64,000 nucleotides of DNA from Streptomyces rimosus (GCF_008704655.1 NZ_CP023688.1:8373001-8437000), one strand, 5' to 3'; shown: positions 28,511 to 38,207, counted from the stretch's first letter. The notes: generated from the letters alone by a model not told the origin. Program-made: numbers and translations.

Positions 28511-29314
28511 TCAACGACACCCGGCTTTGTCCGACACGCCTGGTACGCCCCATCGGACCACTCCGGCATCTGCCGGATTCCCCGCCGTGGTGAGCCGGGC
28601 GCACGCGTCGAAGCGTGCGAGAACGAGGCGGGCCATGGCAGCCTGGGCACCGAGCGGGCGCGCCGTGCACATGCAGCCCGTACGCTCGGCCTCCGCGTCC
28701 AGATAGTCGGAGAAGCGCCCCGGAGCCATCAGGTAGGGGACGACCGCGATACGGGTACGGCCCTCGGCGCGCAGATCCTGTGCCGTACGGGCCAGCGACC
28801 GGTCCTCCTCGCGACCGGCGCACAGCAGGGCAGGCCGTACCGGAACGGGTTCGCCCCGCCGGACGTACAACGCCCTGCTCAGGTGCCGGGCGACGGCGTA
28901 GCAGCCGTCATTTCCGCCGGGCCGGCGCGAGCCCGCGGCAGCCAGCACCACGGCGTCCGCCGGAGATCCGGCACGCGCCTCGGCCTCCTCAAGACGGTAC
29001 GTCAGCGCTTCGGTCAGCAGCGGGTGCGGAGCCAGCGGTTTCGCGGCGCGGGCGGGCCCGAGCAGAGCGGGCAGGTCCACGGTGAAATGAAAGCCCGCGC
29101 CCAGCAGCAAAGGCACCACAATCGCCGGTGTTCCCCTCAGCGCGGCAACGGCTTCGTCGACCGTGGGCCCGTGAAAATCGAAGAACGCGCTTTCCACCCG
29201 GAGCGCGGGACGCAGCGCGCGGATTTCCGCCGGCAACCGGCCCGTTTCCCTTTGCGCTCGGGCCTCACGGCTGCCGTGCGCAGCGGCGATCAGGACCGGG
29301 GGAAAGGACGCCAT
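28511..29314 (-). CDS. Sirohydrochlorin chelatase-like protein (CbiX/SirB family)
   Basis: 267 aa, two-lobed chelatase fold that inserts iron (sirohaem) or cobalt into sirohydrochlorin. The first lobe has PPVLIAAAHGSREARA with the metal-site His, and PAIVVPLLLGAGFHFTVDLP with a second His; the second lobe has AVVLAAAGSRRPGG and RIAVVPYLMAPGRFSDYL. ATG 29314 (MASFPPVLI) matches the family start; an in-frame ATG at 29347 is possible. Divergent from nirB, whose product needs sirohaem, so iron insertion for sirohaem is the likely role. Confidence 0.83.
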   Translation of the reverse strand: MASFPPVLIAAAHGSREARAQRETGRLPAEIRALRPALRVESAFFDFHGPTVDEAVAALRGTPAIVVPLLLGAGFHFTVDLPALLGPARAAKPLAPHPLLTEALTYRLEEAEARAGSPADAVVLAAAGSRRPGGNDGCYAVARHLSRALYVRRGEPVPVRPALLCAGREEDRSLARTAQDLRAEGRTRIAVVPYLMAPGRFSDYLDAEAERTGCMCTARPLGAQAAMARLVLARFDACARLTTAGNPADAGVVRWGVPGVSDKAGCR

Positions 29315-29395
29315 GCCGCCACCGTAATGGCGCGTTACCGCCGCCATAAGACGCCGCCGGTCCCGGACCCACAGGGACGACCGGCCCGGATCAAA

Positions 29396-29409
29396 AGGCC
29401 GTTCGGCGC
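29396..29409 (+). promoter_or_regulatory. OsdR-type box between cbiX-like gene and nirB
   Basis: AGGCCGTTCGGCGC matches GGNCCGWWCGGNCC at 12 of 14 positions. It is about 127 bp before nirB and 82 bp before the chelatase start. Weaker than the pflB and flavoprotein boxes. Confidence 0.35.
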
Positions 29410-29535
29410 GGGGTACGGGCGCACAGCGGGCATAGCCTGAAGTCGCTGCGGCCCGGGAAGGCGCGGGCTTCGGGCGGCAGGCGGGGGAATACGGAAAACG
29501 CGTCCCGGCGCCCAGCAGTTGGCAGGAGTGCTCTC

Positions 29536-32421
29536 ATGGTGTCATCCACCGACCGGCCCACTCTCGTTCTCGTCGGCCACGGCATGGTCGGCCAGCGGCT
29601 GCTGGAGGAGCTGGCCGTACGGGACGCGCTCGCCGGGCCGGACAGTACGGAAGGCCCCGGCGGAGCCGACGGCCCGGACGCTCCCGGGGACGGTCGGCGG
29701 TGGCGCGTGGTGATCCTCGCCGAGGAGGAGCGACGCGCCTACGACCGCGTACACCTGTCCTCGCTGTTCACCGGGACCACCCCGGAGGACCTGGACCTCG
29801 CCGACCCCGACTTCCTCGAACGCCACGACATCACCCTGCGTCTCGGCGACCCCGCCACCGCCATCGACGCCGCCACCCGCACGGTGACCACGCGCCGCGG
29901 TGCGGCCTGGCACTACGACGCGCTGGTGCTGGCCACCGGCTCCTACGCCTTCGTCCCGCCGGTCCCCGGACGGGACGCGCCCGGCTGCTTCGTCTACCGC
30001 ACGGTCGAGGACGTCCGGGCCATCCAGGAAGCGGCACGCGGCGCCCGCACCGCGGCCGTCATCGGCGGCGGACTGCTGGGCCTGGAGGCGGTCGGTGCCC
30101 TGCGCTCGCTCGGCCTGGAGACCAGCGTGGTCGAGGCCGCGCCCCGGCTGATGCCCGGCCAGGTGGACCGAGGCGGCTCCGATGTCCTGGCCCACACCAT
30201 CGAGGCGATGGGCGTCCATGTGCACACGGACGCGGCGATCACCGAGGTGTGGACCGGCGCCGACGGCCGCGTGCGCGGTCTGTCGCTGTCGGACGGCGGC
30301 AGCGTGCAGGCCGACCTGATCGTCTTCTCCGTGGGCGTACGGCCCCGCGACGAACTCGCCAGGATTGCGGGCCTGGATGTCGCCGACCGCGGCGGCGTCG
30401 TGATCGACGCCCAGTGCCGCACCTCCGTACCGGAGATCTACGCGCTCGGCGAGTGCGCCCGCGCCGCCGACGGCAACGTCTACGGCCTGGTCGCCCCCGG
30501 CTACCGGATGGCGGAAGTCCTGGCGGACACCCTCACCGGCGCGGAGAACGGCTTCACCGGCGCCGACACCTCCACCAAGCTGAAACTGCTGGGCGCGGAC
30601 GTTGCCTCCTTCGGCGATCCCTTCGCCCCGGACGCCGGCGGCTCGGTGCTGTGGGCCGACTCCGGCTCCGGCGTCTACAAGAAGCTGGTGCTCGGCCCGG
30701 ACGGCAAGCTGATGGGCGGCATCCTGGTCGGTGACGCGGACGCGTACGGCACCCTGCGCCCTTTCGTGGGCGCCCAGCTGCCCGGCCCGGCCGCCTCCTT
30801 CCTGCTGCCCGCCGACGGATCGGGCCCGGTGGACACCACGGCGGTGCTGCCCGACGACGCGGTGATCTGCTCCTGTAACGGCGTCACGAAGAAAGCCCTG
30901 CGCGAGGCGGTACGCGGCGGCGCGCACGACCTGGCCGCGGTGAAGAAGTGCACCGGCGCCGGCACCCAGTGCGGCGGCTGCGTCGGCGCCGTCACCTCCA
31001 TCATGGAAGCGCAGCTGGCGGCCGAGGGGATCGAGGCGGGACCGGGCGGACTGTGCCCGGACTTCACGCAGACCCGCCGCGAGCTGTACGAGATCATCCG
31101 CGTGACCGGCATCGACAGCTTCACGCGCCTGGCGAAGGAGTACGGCGTACCCGGTCCGGACGGCAAGCCGCCGCACGGCTGCGCGGTCTGCCGCCCCACC
31201 GTCGCCTCGCTCCTGGCCACCCTCGGCCCCGAACTCGGCCTGCACCACATCCTCGACGGCGAACAGGCCGCCCTCCAGGACACCAACGACCTCTTCCTCG
31301 CCAACCTCCAAAAGGACGGCACCTACTCCGTGGTGCCCCGCCTGCCCGCCGGAGAGATCAGCCCCGAGCACCTCATCGTGCTCGGCGAAATCGCCCGCGA
31401 ATTCGGCCTGTACACCAAACTCACCGGCGGCCAGCGCATCGACCTGTTCGGCGCCACCGTGGACCAGCTGCCGGACATCTGGCGCAGGCTGGTCGACGCC
31501 GGCCTCGAATCGGGCCACGCGTACGGCAAATCCCTGCGCACCGCGAAATCCTGCGCCGGCTCCCGCTGGTGCCGCTTCGGACAGCGCGACTCCGTCGGCA
31601 TGGCCGTGGAACTGGAACTGCGCTACCGCGGACTGCGCTCCCCGCACAAACTCAAGCTGGCGGCCTCTGGCTGCATCCGCGAATGCGCCGAGGCCCAGAG
31701 CAAGGACGTCGGCGTCATCGCCACCGCGAAGGGCTGGAACCTGTACGTGGGCGGCAACGGCGGCACCAAGCCCCGCCACGCCGACCTCCTCGCCCAGGAC
31801 CTGAGCGACACGCAACTGATCCGCACCATCGACCGCTTCCTGATGTTCTACATCCGCACCGCGGAACGCCTGGAACGCACCGCGGCCTGGCTGGAGCGCA
31901 TCGACGGCGGAATCGACCACATACGAAACGTCGTCCTGCACGACAGCCTCGGCCTGGCCGAAGAACTGGAAACCCAGATGCAGCGCCACGTCGACGCCTA
32001 CCGCGACGAATGGCGGGCCGTCCTGGAAGACCCGGCCAAACTCCGCCGCTTCACCAGCGCCTACCCCGCCCCCGCAGGCCCGGCCGCCCCCGGCCACGTC
32101 CAGGTCCGTACGCACGACGGCGACTGGCGGTCCGTCTGCCTCCTGGACGAACTCGAACCCGGCCGCGGCATACCGGTCCGCGTCGGCGACGAACCGGACC
32201 CGATCGCCCTCTTCCGCTCCCCGGACGGCGAACTCTTCGCCGTCTCGGACACCGACCCCGTCTCCCGGGCTGACGTCATCTCCCGCGGCATCTACGGCGC
32301 GGTCGACGGCACCCCGGTCGTCACCTCACCCATGTACAAGCAACGCTTTGACCTGCGCACGGGCGCCTGCCTGGACGACGAGAGCCAGCGGCTTGATGTG
32401 CGGGGGGTGCGGGTGCTGTGA
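29536..32421 (+). CDS. nirB: NAD(P)H nitrite reductase, NirB-NirD fusion
   Basis: Cytosolic sirohaem enzyme reducing nitrite to ammonium, 961 aa. Order: FAD site (LVLVGHGMVGQRLLEEL), NAD site (AVIGGGLLGLEAVGAL), BFD-like [2Fe-2S] Cys445, Cys447, Cys479, Cys482, then the sirohaem/[4Fe-4S] ligands Cys673, Cys679, Cys713, Cys717 (SCAGSRWC and GCIREC). From about residue 855 a NirD-type Rieske-fold domain is fused in frame; as in most bacterial NirD it lacks Rieske Cys/His pairs. AGGAG eight bases before ATG 29536. It would remove nitrite made by the two Nar enzymes and supply ammonium. Confidence 0.93.
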   Translation: MVSSTDRPTLVLVGHGMVGQRLLEELAVRDALAGPDSTEGPGGADGPDAPGDGRRWRVVILAEEERRAYDRVHLSSLFTGTTPEDLDLADPDFLERHDITLRLGDPATAIDAATRTVTTRRGAAWHYDALVLATGSYAFVPPVPGRDAPGCFVYRTVEDVRAIQEAARGARTAAVIGGGLLGLEAVGALRSLGLETSVVEAAPRLMPGQVDRGGSDVLAHTIEAMGVHVHTDAAITEVWTGADGRVRGLSLSDGGSVQADLIVFSVGVRPRDELARIAGLDVADRGGVVIDAQCRTSVPEIYALGECARAADGNVYGLVAPGYRMAEVLADTLTGAENGFTGADTSTKLKLLGADVASFGDPFAPDAGGSVLWADSGSGVYKKLVLGPDGKLMGGILVGDADAYGTLRPFVGAQLPGPAASFLLPADGSGPVDTTAVLPDDAVICSCNGVTKKALREAVRGGAHDLAAVKKCTGAGTQCGGCVGAVTSIMEAQLAAEGIEAGPGGLCPDFTQTRRELYEIIRVTGIDSFTRLAKEYGVPGPDGKPPHGCAVCRPTVASLLATLGPELGLHHILDGEQAALQDTNDLFLANLQKDGTYSVVPRLPAGEISPEHLIVLGEIAREFGLYTKLTGGQRIDLFGATVDQLPDIWRRLVDAGLESGHAYGKSLRTAKSCAGSRWCRFGQRDSVGMAVELELRYRGLRSPHKLKLAASGCIRECAEAQSKDVGVIATAKGWNLYVGGNGGTKPRHADLLAQDLSDTQLIRTIDRFLMFYIRTAERLERTAAWLERIDGGIDHIRNVVLHDSLGLAEELETQMQRHVDAYRDEWRAVLEDPAKLRRFTSAYPAPAGPAAPGHVQVRTHDGDWRSVCLLDELEPGRGIPVRVGDEPDPIALFRSPDGELFAVSDTDPVSRADVISRGIYGAVDGTPVVTSPMYKQRFDLRTGACLDDESQRLDVRGVRVL

Positions 32422-32490
32422 GCCGGTGGATGGGGTGAAGGTTCGGGGGCCGGGGGGCGGCGGTCCGCCCGAGCCGCCGGCCACCGCGGT

Positions 32491-32524
32491 GACGCCCCGT
32501 CCGAAACCCTCCGGACGGGGCGTC
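32491..32524. terminator. Bidirectional terminator nirB / hemopexin-like gene
   Basis: Perfect 13-bp stem (GACGCCCCGTCCG with its complement), 8-nt loop, between two convergent genes, 70 bp after the nirB stop. Confidence 0.8.
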
Positions 32525-32552
32525 GTGGCGCCTGCGCGTCATGTCGCGCGGG

Positions 32553-33224
32553 TCACCTGAAGAAGTTCCAGTTCCCCTCGATCGGCAGCGGGTAGCCGCT
32601 GTCGGTCCTGTCGCTGACCAGGTCGTACCGGACGTACTGGTCGTCCTTGAACAGGTACACCTTGTCCGTGTCGAGCACCGAGTTGACGGCCGCGTCGATC
32701 CCCCGCTGGAAGTTCTCCGGCAGCCCGCGCCAGCCGCGCAGGATGGGCGTCGGCCCGCCGAGGAGCTTGTCGTTGGGGACGTCGTAGCGGATGTACAGGT
32801 CGTCCTTGAAGAACCAGCTGACGTTCGGGTCGCTCTGGTGGTTGACCGCCGCGTCGATGCCGAGCTGGAAGTCCGGCGGCAGCCCCTTCCACGCCTCCGC
32901 GATGCTGAGCGGGTAGCCCGGCTCCACCTTGTCGGAGTCCAGGTCGTAGCGGACGTACTGGCTGTCCTTGAAGAGGTACACGACCTGCGGCTGGTCCCGG
33001 CGGTTGAGCGCGGCGTCGATGCCGCGCCCGAAGGAGTCGACCAGGCCGGGCCAGTTGCCCTCGATCAGCTTCGGATACCCGTCGAAGCCGTGGTTCTCCT
33101 TCATGTCGTAGCGCACGTAGGAGTTGTCCTTGAGCACCCAGGTGATGGGGTCGTTGCCCTTGGCCCGCACCACGGCGTCGATACGCCGGTAGAAGGAACC
33201 GGGGGAAGCGGTCTGCTCTGCCAC
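32553..33224 (-). CDS. Hemopexin-repeat protein
   Basis: 223 aa made of four hemopexin-like repeats of about 48 residues: G-IDA-V then V-FFKDD-YVRYD---D---GYP--I---W-GLP. Repeats begin near residues 11, 64, 120 and 171. No signal peptide, so it is probably cytosolic, unlike animal hemopexins. Similar repeats in bacteria and plants have been linked to haem or polyamine binding; ligand unknown here. GTG 33224 (VAEQTASPG) has GAGAGG nine bases upstream; the longer start at 33233 does not. Confidence 0.8.
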   Translation of the reverse strand: MAEQTASPGSFYRRIDAVVRAKGNDPITWVLKDNSYVRYDMKENHGFDGYPKLIEGNWPGLVDSFGRGIDAALNRRDQPQVVYLFKDSQYVRYDLDSDKVEPGYPLSIAEAWKGLPPDFQLGIDAAVNHQSDPNVSWFFKDDLYIRYDVPNDKLLGGPTPILRGWRGLPENFQRGIDAAVNSVLDTDKVYLFKDDQYVRYDLVSDRTDSGYPLPIEGNWNFFR

Positions 33225-33628
33225 GTTCCACACCCTCTCGCGGTCGATGGGTCTGGTGCACGCCTGCCGGCCGGCGGCTCTTCGAGCTCGTCACGTCACA
33301 TTGCCAGCCCACTACGGTCGTGTCACGCCACCATCACGGATCGGCTCATTCCTCATCACTCCGCCATTCGGATCGAGCCATGCCACATCCACTCAAACCC
33401 CCTCCACTGCCTCGCGTTTCCCCCGCGTGCCCCAGGCCCCCCTGAACCGTCTGGAAACTGTAAAAGCGCCCATCCGGCGCAACCCGCGGGGTGATCCGCT
33501 CATCTGGACGGTTGGCAAGGGGGGACGGACGCCTTCGGGCGTCACTTCCTTCTCGGCCGTCACACCATGAGTGATTGACGACATGTTCAGTGGACGCGGC
33601 TTGGGGGAGCTCCACGGAAGGGAAGTCC
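33225..33628. other. Intergenic region with divergent promoters
   Basis: 404 bp between the hemopexin-like gene (minus) and a secreted protein gene (plus). Lower GC than its surroundings. A TTGACG sequence at 33577 could be a -35 element for the rightward gene. No ORF looks coding. Confidence 0.4.
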
Positions 33629-34060
33629 ATGACCAGGACGACGAAAACCGGGACCAAGAGGCTGAGCGGCCGCCGCGTGGCCGTGACCGCCGCGCTGGGG
33701 CTGGCCTCGGTGGCGCTGGCCGCCGTACCCGCACACGCCAAGGGCAGCGTGGACGTCACGGCGCCGAGCTCGACGGCGGTCGGCAAGACCTTCACGGTCA
33801 CCGCGCAGGGGAACGACGACGCGGCCTCCTACATGCGGATCTGCCTGGAGGACCGCACCGCCGGCAAGGCATGGCACCAGCTGGCCTGTGGCGCCACGGT
33901 AGAGCGGGGAGGGTCGGAGGCGCAGGCCACGGCCAAGACGAAGGGCACGCAGCGCGGCACGCTGGAAATCCGCGCCGTCCTGTACGCGTTGAACAGCCCG
34001 AGCGACAACCACCCCGTGCGGATGAGGGCTTCGGACGTGGTGAAGGTACAGGTCCGCTGA
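33629..34060 (+). CDS. Secreted protein, unknown function
   Basis: 143 aa with a signal peptide (RLSGRRVAVTAALGLASVAL, cleavage after AHA). The mature part begins KGSVDVTAPSSTAVGKTFTV and looks like one Ig-like beta-sandwich domain with two Cys (RICLED, LACGAT) that may pair. GGAAGGGAA precedes ATG 33629; the ORF upstream of it is not conserved-looking. No family assigned. Confidence 0.7.
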   Translation: MTRTTKTGTKRLSGRRVAVTAALGLASVALAAVPAHAKGSVDVTAPSSTAVGKTFTVTAQGNDDAASYMRICLEDRTAGKAWHQLACGATVERGGSEAQATAKTKGTQRGTLEIRAVLYALNSPSDNHPVRMRASDVVKVQVR

Positions 34061-34347
34061 CCCGGCCCTGAGGAACTGAGGCCCCTGGCCCCGGATCGTA
34101 GAAGCGGCCCCGTATTCCTGCCGGCATGAGGTGGGGGTGCGGGGCCGGCGGCGTCGTCCGGATGCGCGGTGGCGGACCCCGGCAGCAGGGAGCCGGGCGC
34201 GGCTTCCCCTCCATGGGCGAGACGGCGCACCGTATCTGTGCCGGATCGCTCGTCGAGAACGCCGGCCTGTCGGGCTGACCACTCCTCGATGGTTTCGCGC
34301 GTGCTGATCCATGGCGGGCCGGCCTGGCGTGGGGAGAACATCTCCCC
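34061..34347. other. Intergenic region before the reductase pseudogene
   Basis: No convincing gene. At its right end GGGGAG-AACAT-CTCCCC (34331-34347) forms a 6-bp hairpin immediately before the ATG of the broken reductase and would include its ribosome site. Confidence 0.4.
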
Positions 34348-34718
34348 ATGACCACACAGACGATCACCGCGGCGGCATCGGGGCACCTGGGAGCTGGGCG
34401 ACCGTACGGTCCACCGGGTCGGGTTCGGTGCGATGCGCCTGCCGCAGCACGGCGAGGCGTTCGCGCCCGATGCTGCCCCGCGCGACCGCGACCAGGCGAT
34501 CGGCGTGCTGCGCCGCGCGGTCGAGCTCGGCGTGAACCACATCGACACGGCCGCGTTCTACTTCGCCCCGCTGCGCTCCGCCAACGAGCTGATCAACCGC
34601 GCCCTGGCCCCCTACCCGGACACCTCGTGATCACCACCAAGGTCGGACCGGGGCGCGACCCGTCGGGCCGGTGGCTGCCGCACGCCACCCCCGAGCAGCT
34701 GCGCGGCCAGATCGAGGA
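34348..34718 (+). pseudogene. Aldo/keto reductase, 5' half, split by transposon
   Basis: Starts MTTQTITAAAS, then family sequence resumes in the next frame: TWELGDRTVHRVGFGAMRLP, NHIDTAAFYFAP (catalytic Asp/Tyr). After PYPD it returns to the first frame as LVITTKVGPG (catalytic Lys). The two shifts, one base gained in a G run near 34380 and one lost near 34623, cancel. Coding then stops at IED, where the Tn3-like element begins right after GAGGA. The 3' half is at 39773-40311. The gene is clearly inactive. Confidence 0.85.
34714..34718. repeat. Target-site duplication, left copy (GAGGA)
   Basis: GAGGA directly abuts the left inverted repeat and is repeated at 39768-39772 after the right one. 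Five base pairs is the duplication size made by Tn3-family transposases. Confidence 0.85.
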
Positions 34719-34757
34719 CGGGTGTGAGTAGTTGGCGTACAGGAAATACCGGTGAGA
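34719..34757 (+). repeat. Left terminal inverted repeat of Tn3-like element
   Basis: Begins CGGGTGTGAGTAGTTG, identical over 16 bases to the complement of the right end, then CGTAC and a CCGGTGAGA block shared with one gap. About 38 bp, the usual Tn3-family length. Confidence 0.85.
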
Positions 34758-34895
34758 TTGATCTTGGTCGGCCAGCACACGCACATCAACTTCCTGGGCT
34801 GCTACCTGTTCAACATCAAGGCCGGCGGGCCCGGCCAGGGCCTGCGCCTGCTGCGGGACCCGGACGCCGTCGAGGATGGCGAAGACGAGGAGTGA
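34754..34895 (+). pseudogene. Tn3-family transposase C-terminal fragment
   Basis: About 45 codons in one frame: HINFLGCYLFNIKAGGPGQG, LRLLRDPDAVEDGEDEE, stop. This resembles the extreme C-terminus of streptomycete Tn3-type TnpA proteins (HxNFLGRY---LRPLRDPDA). Recognised from memory of the family. It reads inward from the left end, whereas an intact tnpA normally ends toward the terminus, so an internal rearrangement or second element is implied. Confidence 0.6.
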
Positions 34896-35147
34896 TGGGC
34901 GACGCACCCGACCTGTCGGGCCGTTCGTTGTCGAAGCGGAGGTCCCGCGCAGATACCCGGGACCGGTAAGAGAAGAGAACACCATGGCCCGCACGAAGGT
35001 CCGGCCGCTGGGCCGCTGCACCCGCTGGTGAAGACGGCCGGGAAATACGTGGTGTCCGGGCCCTGCGGCGACCGGCTGTCGGTGGACCGCTTCACCCTCA
35101 CCCGCTCCCGCCGCGCCTGCCCCGCCGGCGGGGGCCGGTCCTCCGGC
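34896..35147. other. No recognisable gene
   Basis: Short open frames only (for example MARTKVRPLGR at 34984, stopping after 15 codons). Probably remains of deleted element genes. Confidence 0.4.
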
Positions 35148-35178
35148 TTGACTTCGAGCGCGCTCCAAGTCCTAGCGT
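35148..35178 (+). promoter_or_regulatory. MerR-type promoter with overlapping operator
   Basis: -35 TTGACT (35148-35153) and -10 TAGCGT (35173-35178) are separated by 19 bp, the over-long spacer typical of MerR-family promoters. The near-perfect palindrome ACTTCGAGCGCGCTCCAAGT (35151-35170) fills the spacer. The aldo/keto reductase starts 63 bp downstream. No MerR gene is adjacent, so a regulator elsewhere would be needed. Confidence 0.65.
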
Positions 35179-35240
35179 CCGAGGCGTTCGTCAGTGCTCA
35201 AGGTACCGCCCGGTCCGCCGGGCAGAAGGAGGATCCGCGC

Positions 35241-36233
<993 letters not shown>

Positions 36234-36474
36234 CCGGCGGGCTCGACGCGCACGACGTCCAGCGCGACGACGTCGTTGACGTCGCGCCCACCGGTGACCT
36301 CGCCGTCACGACCAGCCGGGACCGGGCCGGCGGTGCCCCGTCCTGCTCGACGGCCAGGATCGCGCACCGGCGCGGGGCGATCTCGCTGTAGGAGACCAGC
36401 GCTCGCTACCCGTCCGCGCCCACCGCGAGCACGCCGACGCTCAGCTACGATCCGCCGCACGGAAGGGGCCCTCG
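36234..36474. other. Region upstream of resolvase, possible res site
   Basis: No gene. The minus strand holds a C-terminal-looking fragment (EVTGGRDVNDVVALDVVRVE). Tn3-type res sites lie just before tnpR, so res may be here, but I could not identify its subsites. Confidence 0.3.
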
Positions 36475-37229
36475 ATGGCGAACCTGGTCTACAAGAGGGT
36501 CTCGACCGACCAGCAGCCGACCGCCCGGCAGAACCTCGTCCTGGACGAGTCCGGGATCGAGGATCCGGTCGTCCTCGAGGAGGACCCGGGCACCTCCAGC
36601 CGCCTCCACCCCCTCCAGCGGCCGAAGTTCCGCGAACTGCTCACCTACGCACGGCCGGGCGACACCGTGCACATTCCGAGATGTTCCGTCTCGTGCGCGG
36701 CACCGGCCGCATCCTCGACGTGCTCGACGTCCTCCACCGCGACCAGGTCGCCCTGCGCATCCACGACGACGCGTTCTCCGCGATGGACCTGACCGCTCGC
36801 CACCCGCGTACCGGAGGGCTGCTATCCACCGTGAAGTTCATGGTGCAGGCCCTTGCCGACGCCGGCGAACTCCAGCGTGACCTCCAACGCGGGTTGACGT
36901 ACGACGGGCTCCGGGCTGCCGAGGCGAAGGGCAGCAAGGGCGGCCAACGCCCTGCCGTGGCGACCGAGAAGACCGAAGCCGTGCGCACCGCGTACCTGGA
37001 GGGCCGCTCCATCGCAGCCCTCGCACGCGACCACGGCGTCAGCGACGAGGGCGTGACCGTAGGGAGCGGCCAGGGCTACACCCTGCGCGTCAGCGCCATC
37101 CTGGCGGTACACCGCCAGCTCCTCGCCCACTGCCAGTCCCTCGACGGCACTCCCGGCACCTCGGCGACCCCGGCACAGCGCAAGGCCCACCGCGAGTACG
37201 CGAACCGCGTCAGCAACCTCGACCAGTAA
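36475..37229 (+). pseudogene. Serine resolvase (TnpR-like), frameshifted and fused
   Basis: Starts MANLVYKRVSTDQQPTARQN, with catalytic Ser10, then RLHPLQRPKFRELLTYARPGDTVHI. A lost base near 36676 shifts the frame, and the protein continues as EMFRLVRGTGRILDVLDVLH, LTARHPRTGGLLSTVKFMVQ and the HTH start SIAALARDHGVS. After that the recognition helix is replaced by GSGQGYTLRVSAIL and about 50 unrelated residues (repeat unit R1). Both the shift and the swapped tail should inactivate it. Confidence 0.75.
37068..37222 (+). repeat. Internal repeat R1 (GQGYTLRV-coding)
   Basis: About 155 bp, by eye roughly three-quarters identical to R2 at 39555-39709 in the same orientation and the same reading frame (GQGYTLRV, then L-CQ-LDG, PAQ-KA-REY-NR-S-L). 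Confidence 0.6.
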
Positions 37230-37764
37230 CCAGCGAGCCCCGGCACACTGTGCACCGTGGGCCAGAGATAGGACGCCGGGACGGACCAGCCGCCTACCGC
37301 AAGATCATCCCGTGGCGGCTTTTGGGCTCACCTTGGCTGGACCCCGACCGGGGCCGCGCCCCTCAACCTCAAGGCGGCGCCGGACGCGTTGGACAAGACG
37401 GAGCTCCGGCCGGCCCAACGGGCGATCGTGGAGGTGGCCACCGGCGAGGAGGGCTGACGCTCCGGACGGCAATGACGCTGGATACCGGGGTGGCAACGGG
37501 CGTGAGCTGTGCATTATCCACCCCGTAGCCGGGCGGCCTGCCGGGCTGCCCGGCGCGCCAAGGCCGGATCGACGGCGGTGAACGGCCGCACCCGGAGGTG
37601 GCCGCCCGGCGGAAGAAGCTCCAGCTCCTGGGCGACACCGTCGACCCACCGGCCGCCGGGCCCGCCATGCAGCTGATGCACGACGGGCTCGGTGGCGAGG
37701 GGCCCAGGCCGGTGCTGCGTCCGGAGCCCTGCCTCAGCCGACCGCTTGGCGGGAGCGGCCGCGA
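37230..37764. other. Gene-free stretch of element
   Basis: 535 bp with no intact gene. Fragments such as EVAARRKKLQLLGD (near 37600) look like decayed coding sequence, but I cannot name them. Confidence 0.4.
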
Positions 37765-38169
37765 TCAGCGCTGTTCGGGCGAGCCGGACGACGGCATAGA
37801 TTCGTTGAGCGGTACGACGTTGAAGTATTCCTCGATGCGGTCGATGAGGCCGCCGTCGAACCGGAAGTACATCGCCGCGTGTACGTCACTGCGGGACCCG
37901 TCGGTCATGGTCAGGTGGAGTACTTGCTGCTGGAGCACTTCGTCGCCGTCCTGGAACTGCCGCACGATGTCGTACCGAAGTGTGTCGACGTCTGCGGCCA
38001 GCTTCTTCAGCAGTTCCATGTTCTCGTCGATCGGCTGGTCACCGCTTCCGTCGTTGTGCCACACGGTGGCGGTGTCGGTGCACAGGGATCGCATCGTGGC
38101 GTAGTCCCGTACCTCCCACTGCCGGAGGTAGTGCACCGCTGCTGCGCGAAGGTCCTGGTCGGGTGTCAT
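37765..38169 (-). CDS. SnoaL/NTF2-like protein
   Basis: 134 aa, one NTF2-like cone domain: RAAAVHYLRQWEVRDYATMR, TDTATVWHNDGSGDQPI, then beta strands VLQQQVLHLTM, AAMYFRFDGGLIDRIEEYF. Members are small isomerases, hydrolases or dimerisation modules; no catalytic assignment possible. AAAGGAAG precedes ATG 38169. It lies 38 bp after the DUF1684 gene on the same strand, so they are probably co-transcribed. Confidence 0.8.
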   Translation of the reverse strand: MTPDQDLRAAAVHYLRQWEVRDYATMRSLCTDTATVWHNDGSGDQPIDENMELLKKLAADVDTLRYDIVRQFQDGDEVLQQQVLHLTMTDGSRSDVHAAMYFRFDGGLIDRIEEYFNVVPLNESMPSSGSPEQR

Positions 38170-38207
38170 TGTTTCTTCCTTTCGGGGTGTGCCGGTTGCG
38201 GCGGGTG

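Noticed and set aside
20000..29356. CCGCCATAAGAC present at about 20002 and 29342
   Set aside because: Short match inside or at the start of unrelated coding sequences; no context in common, probably chance.
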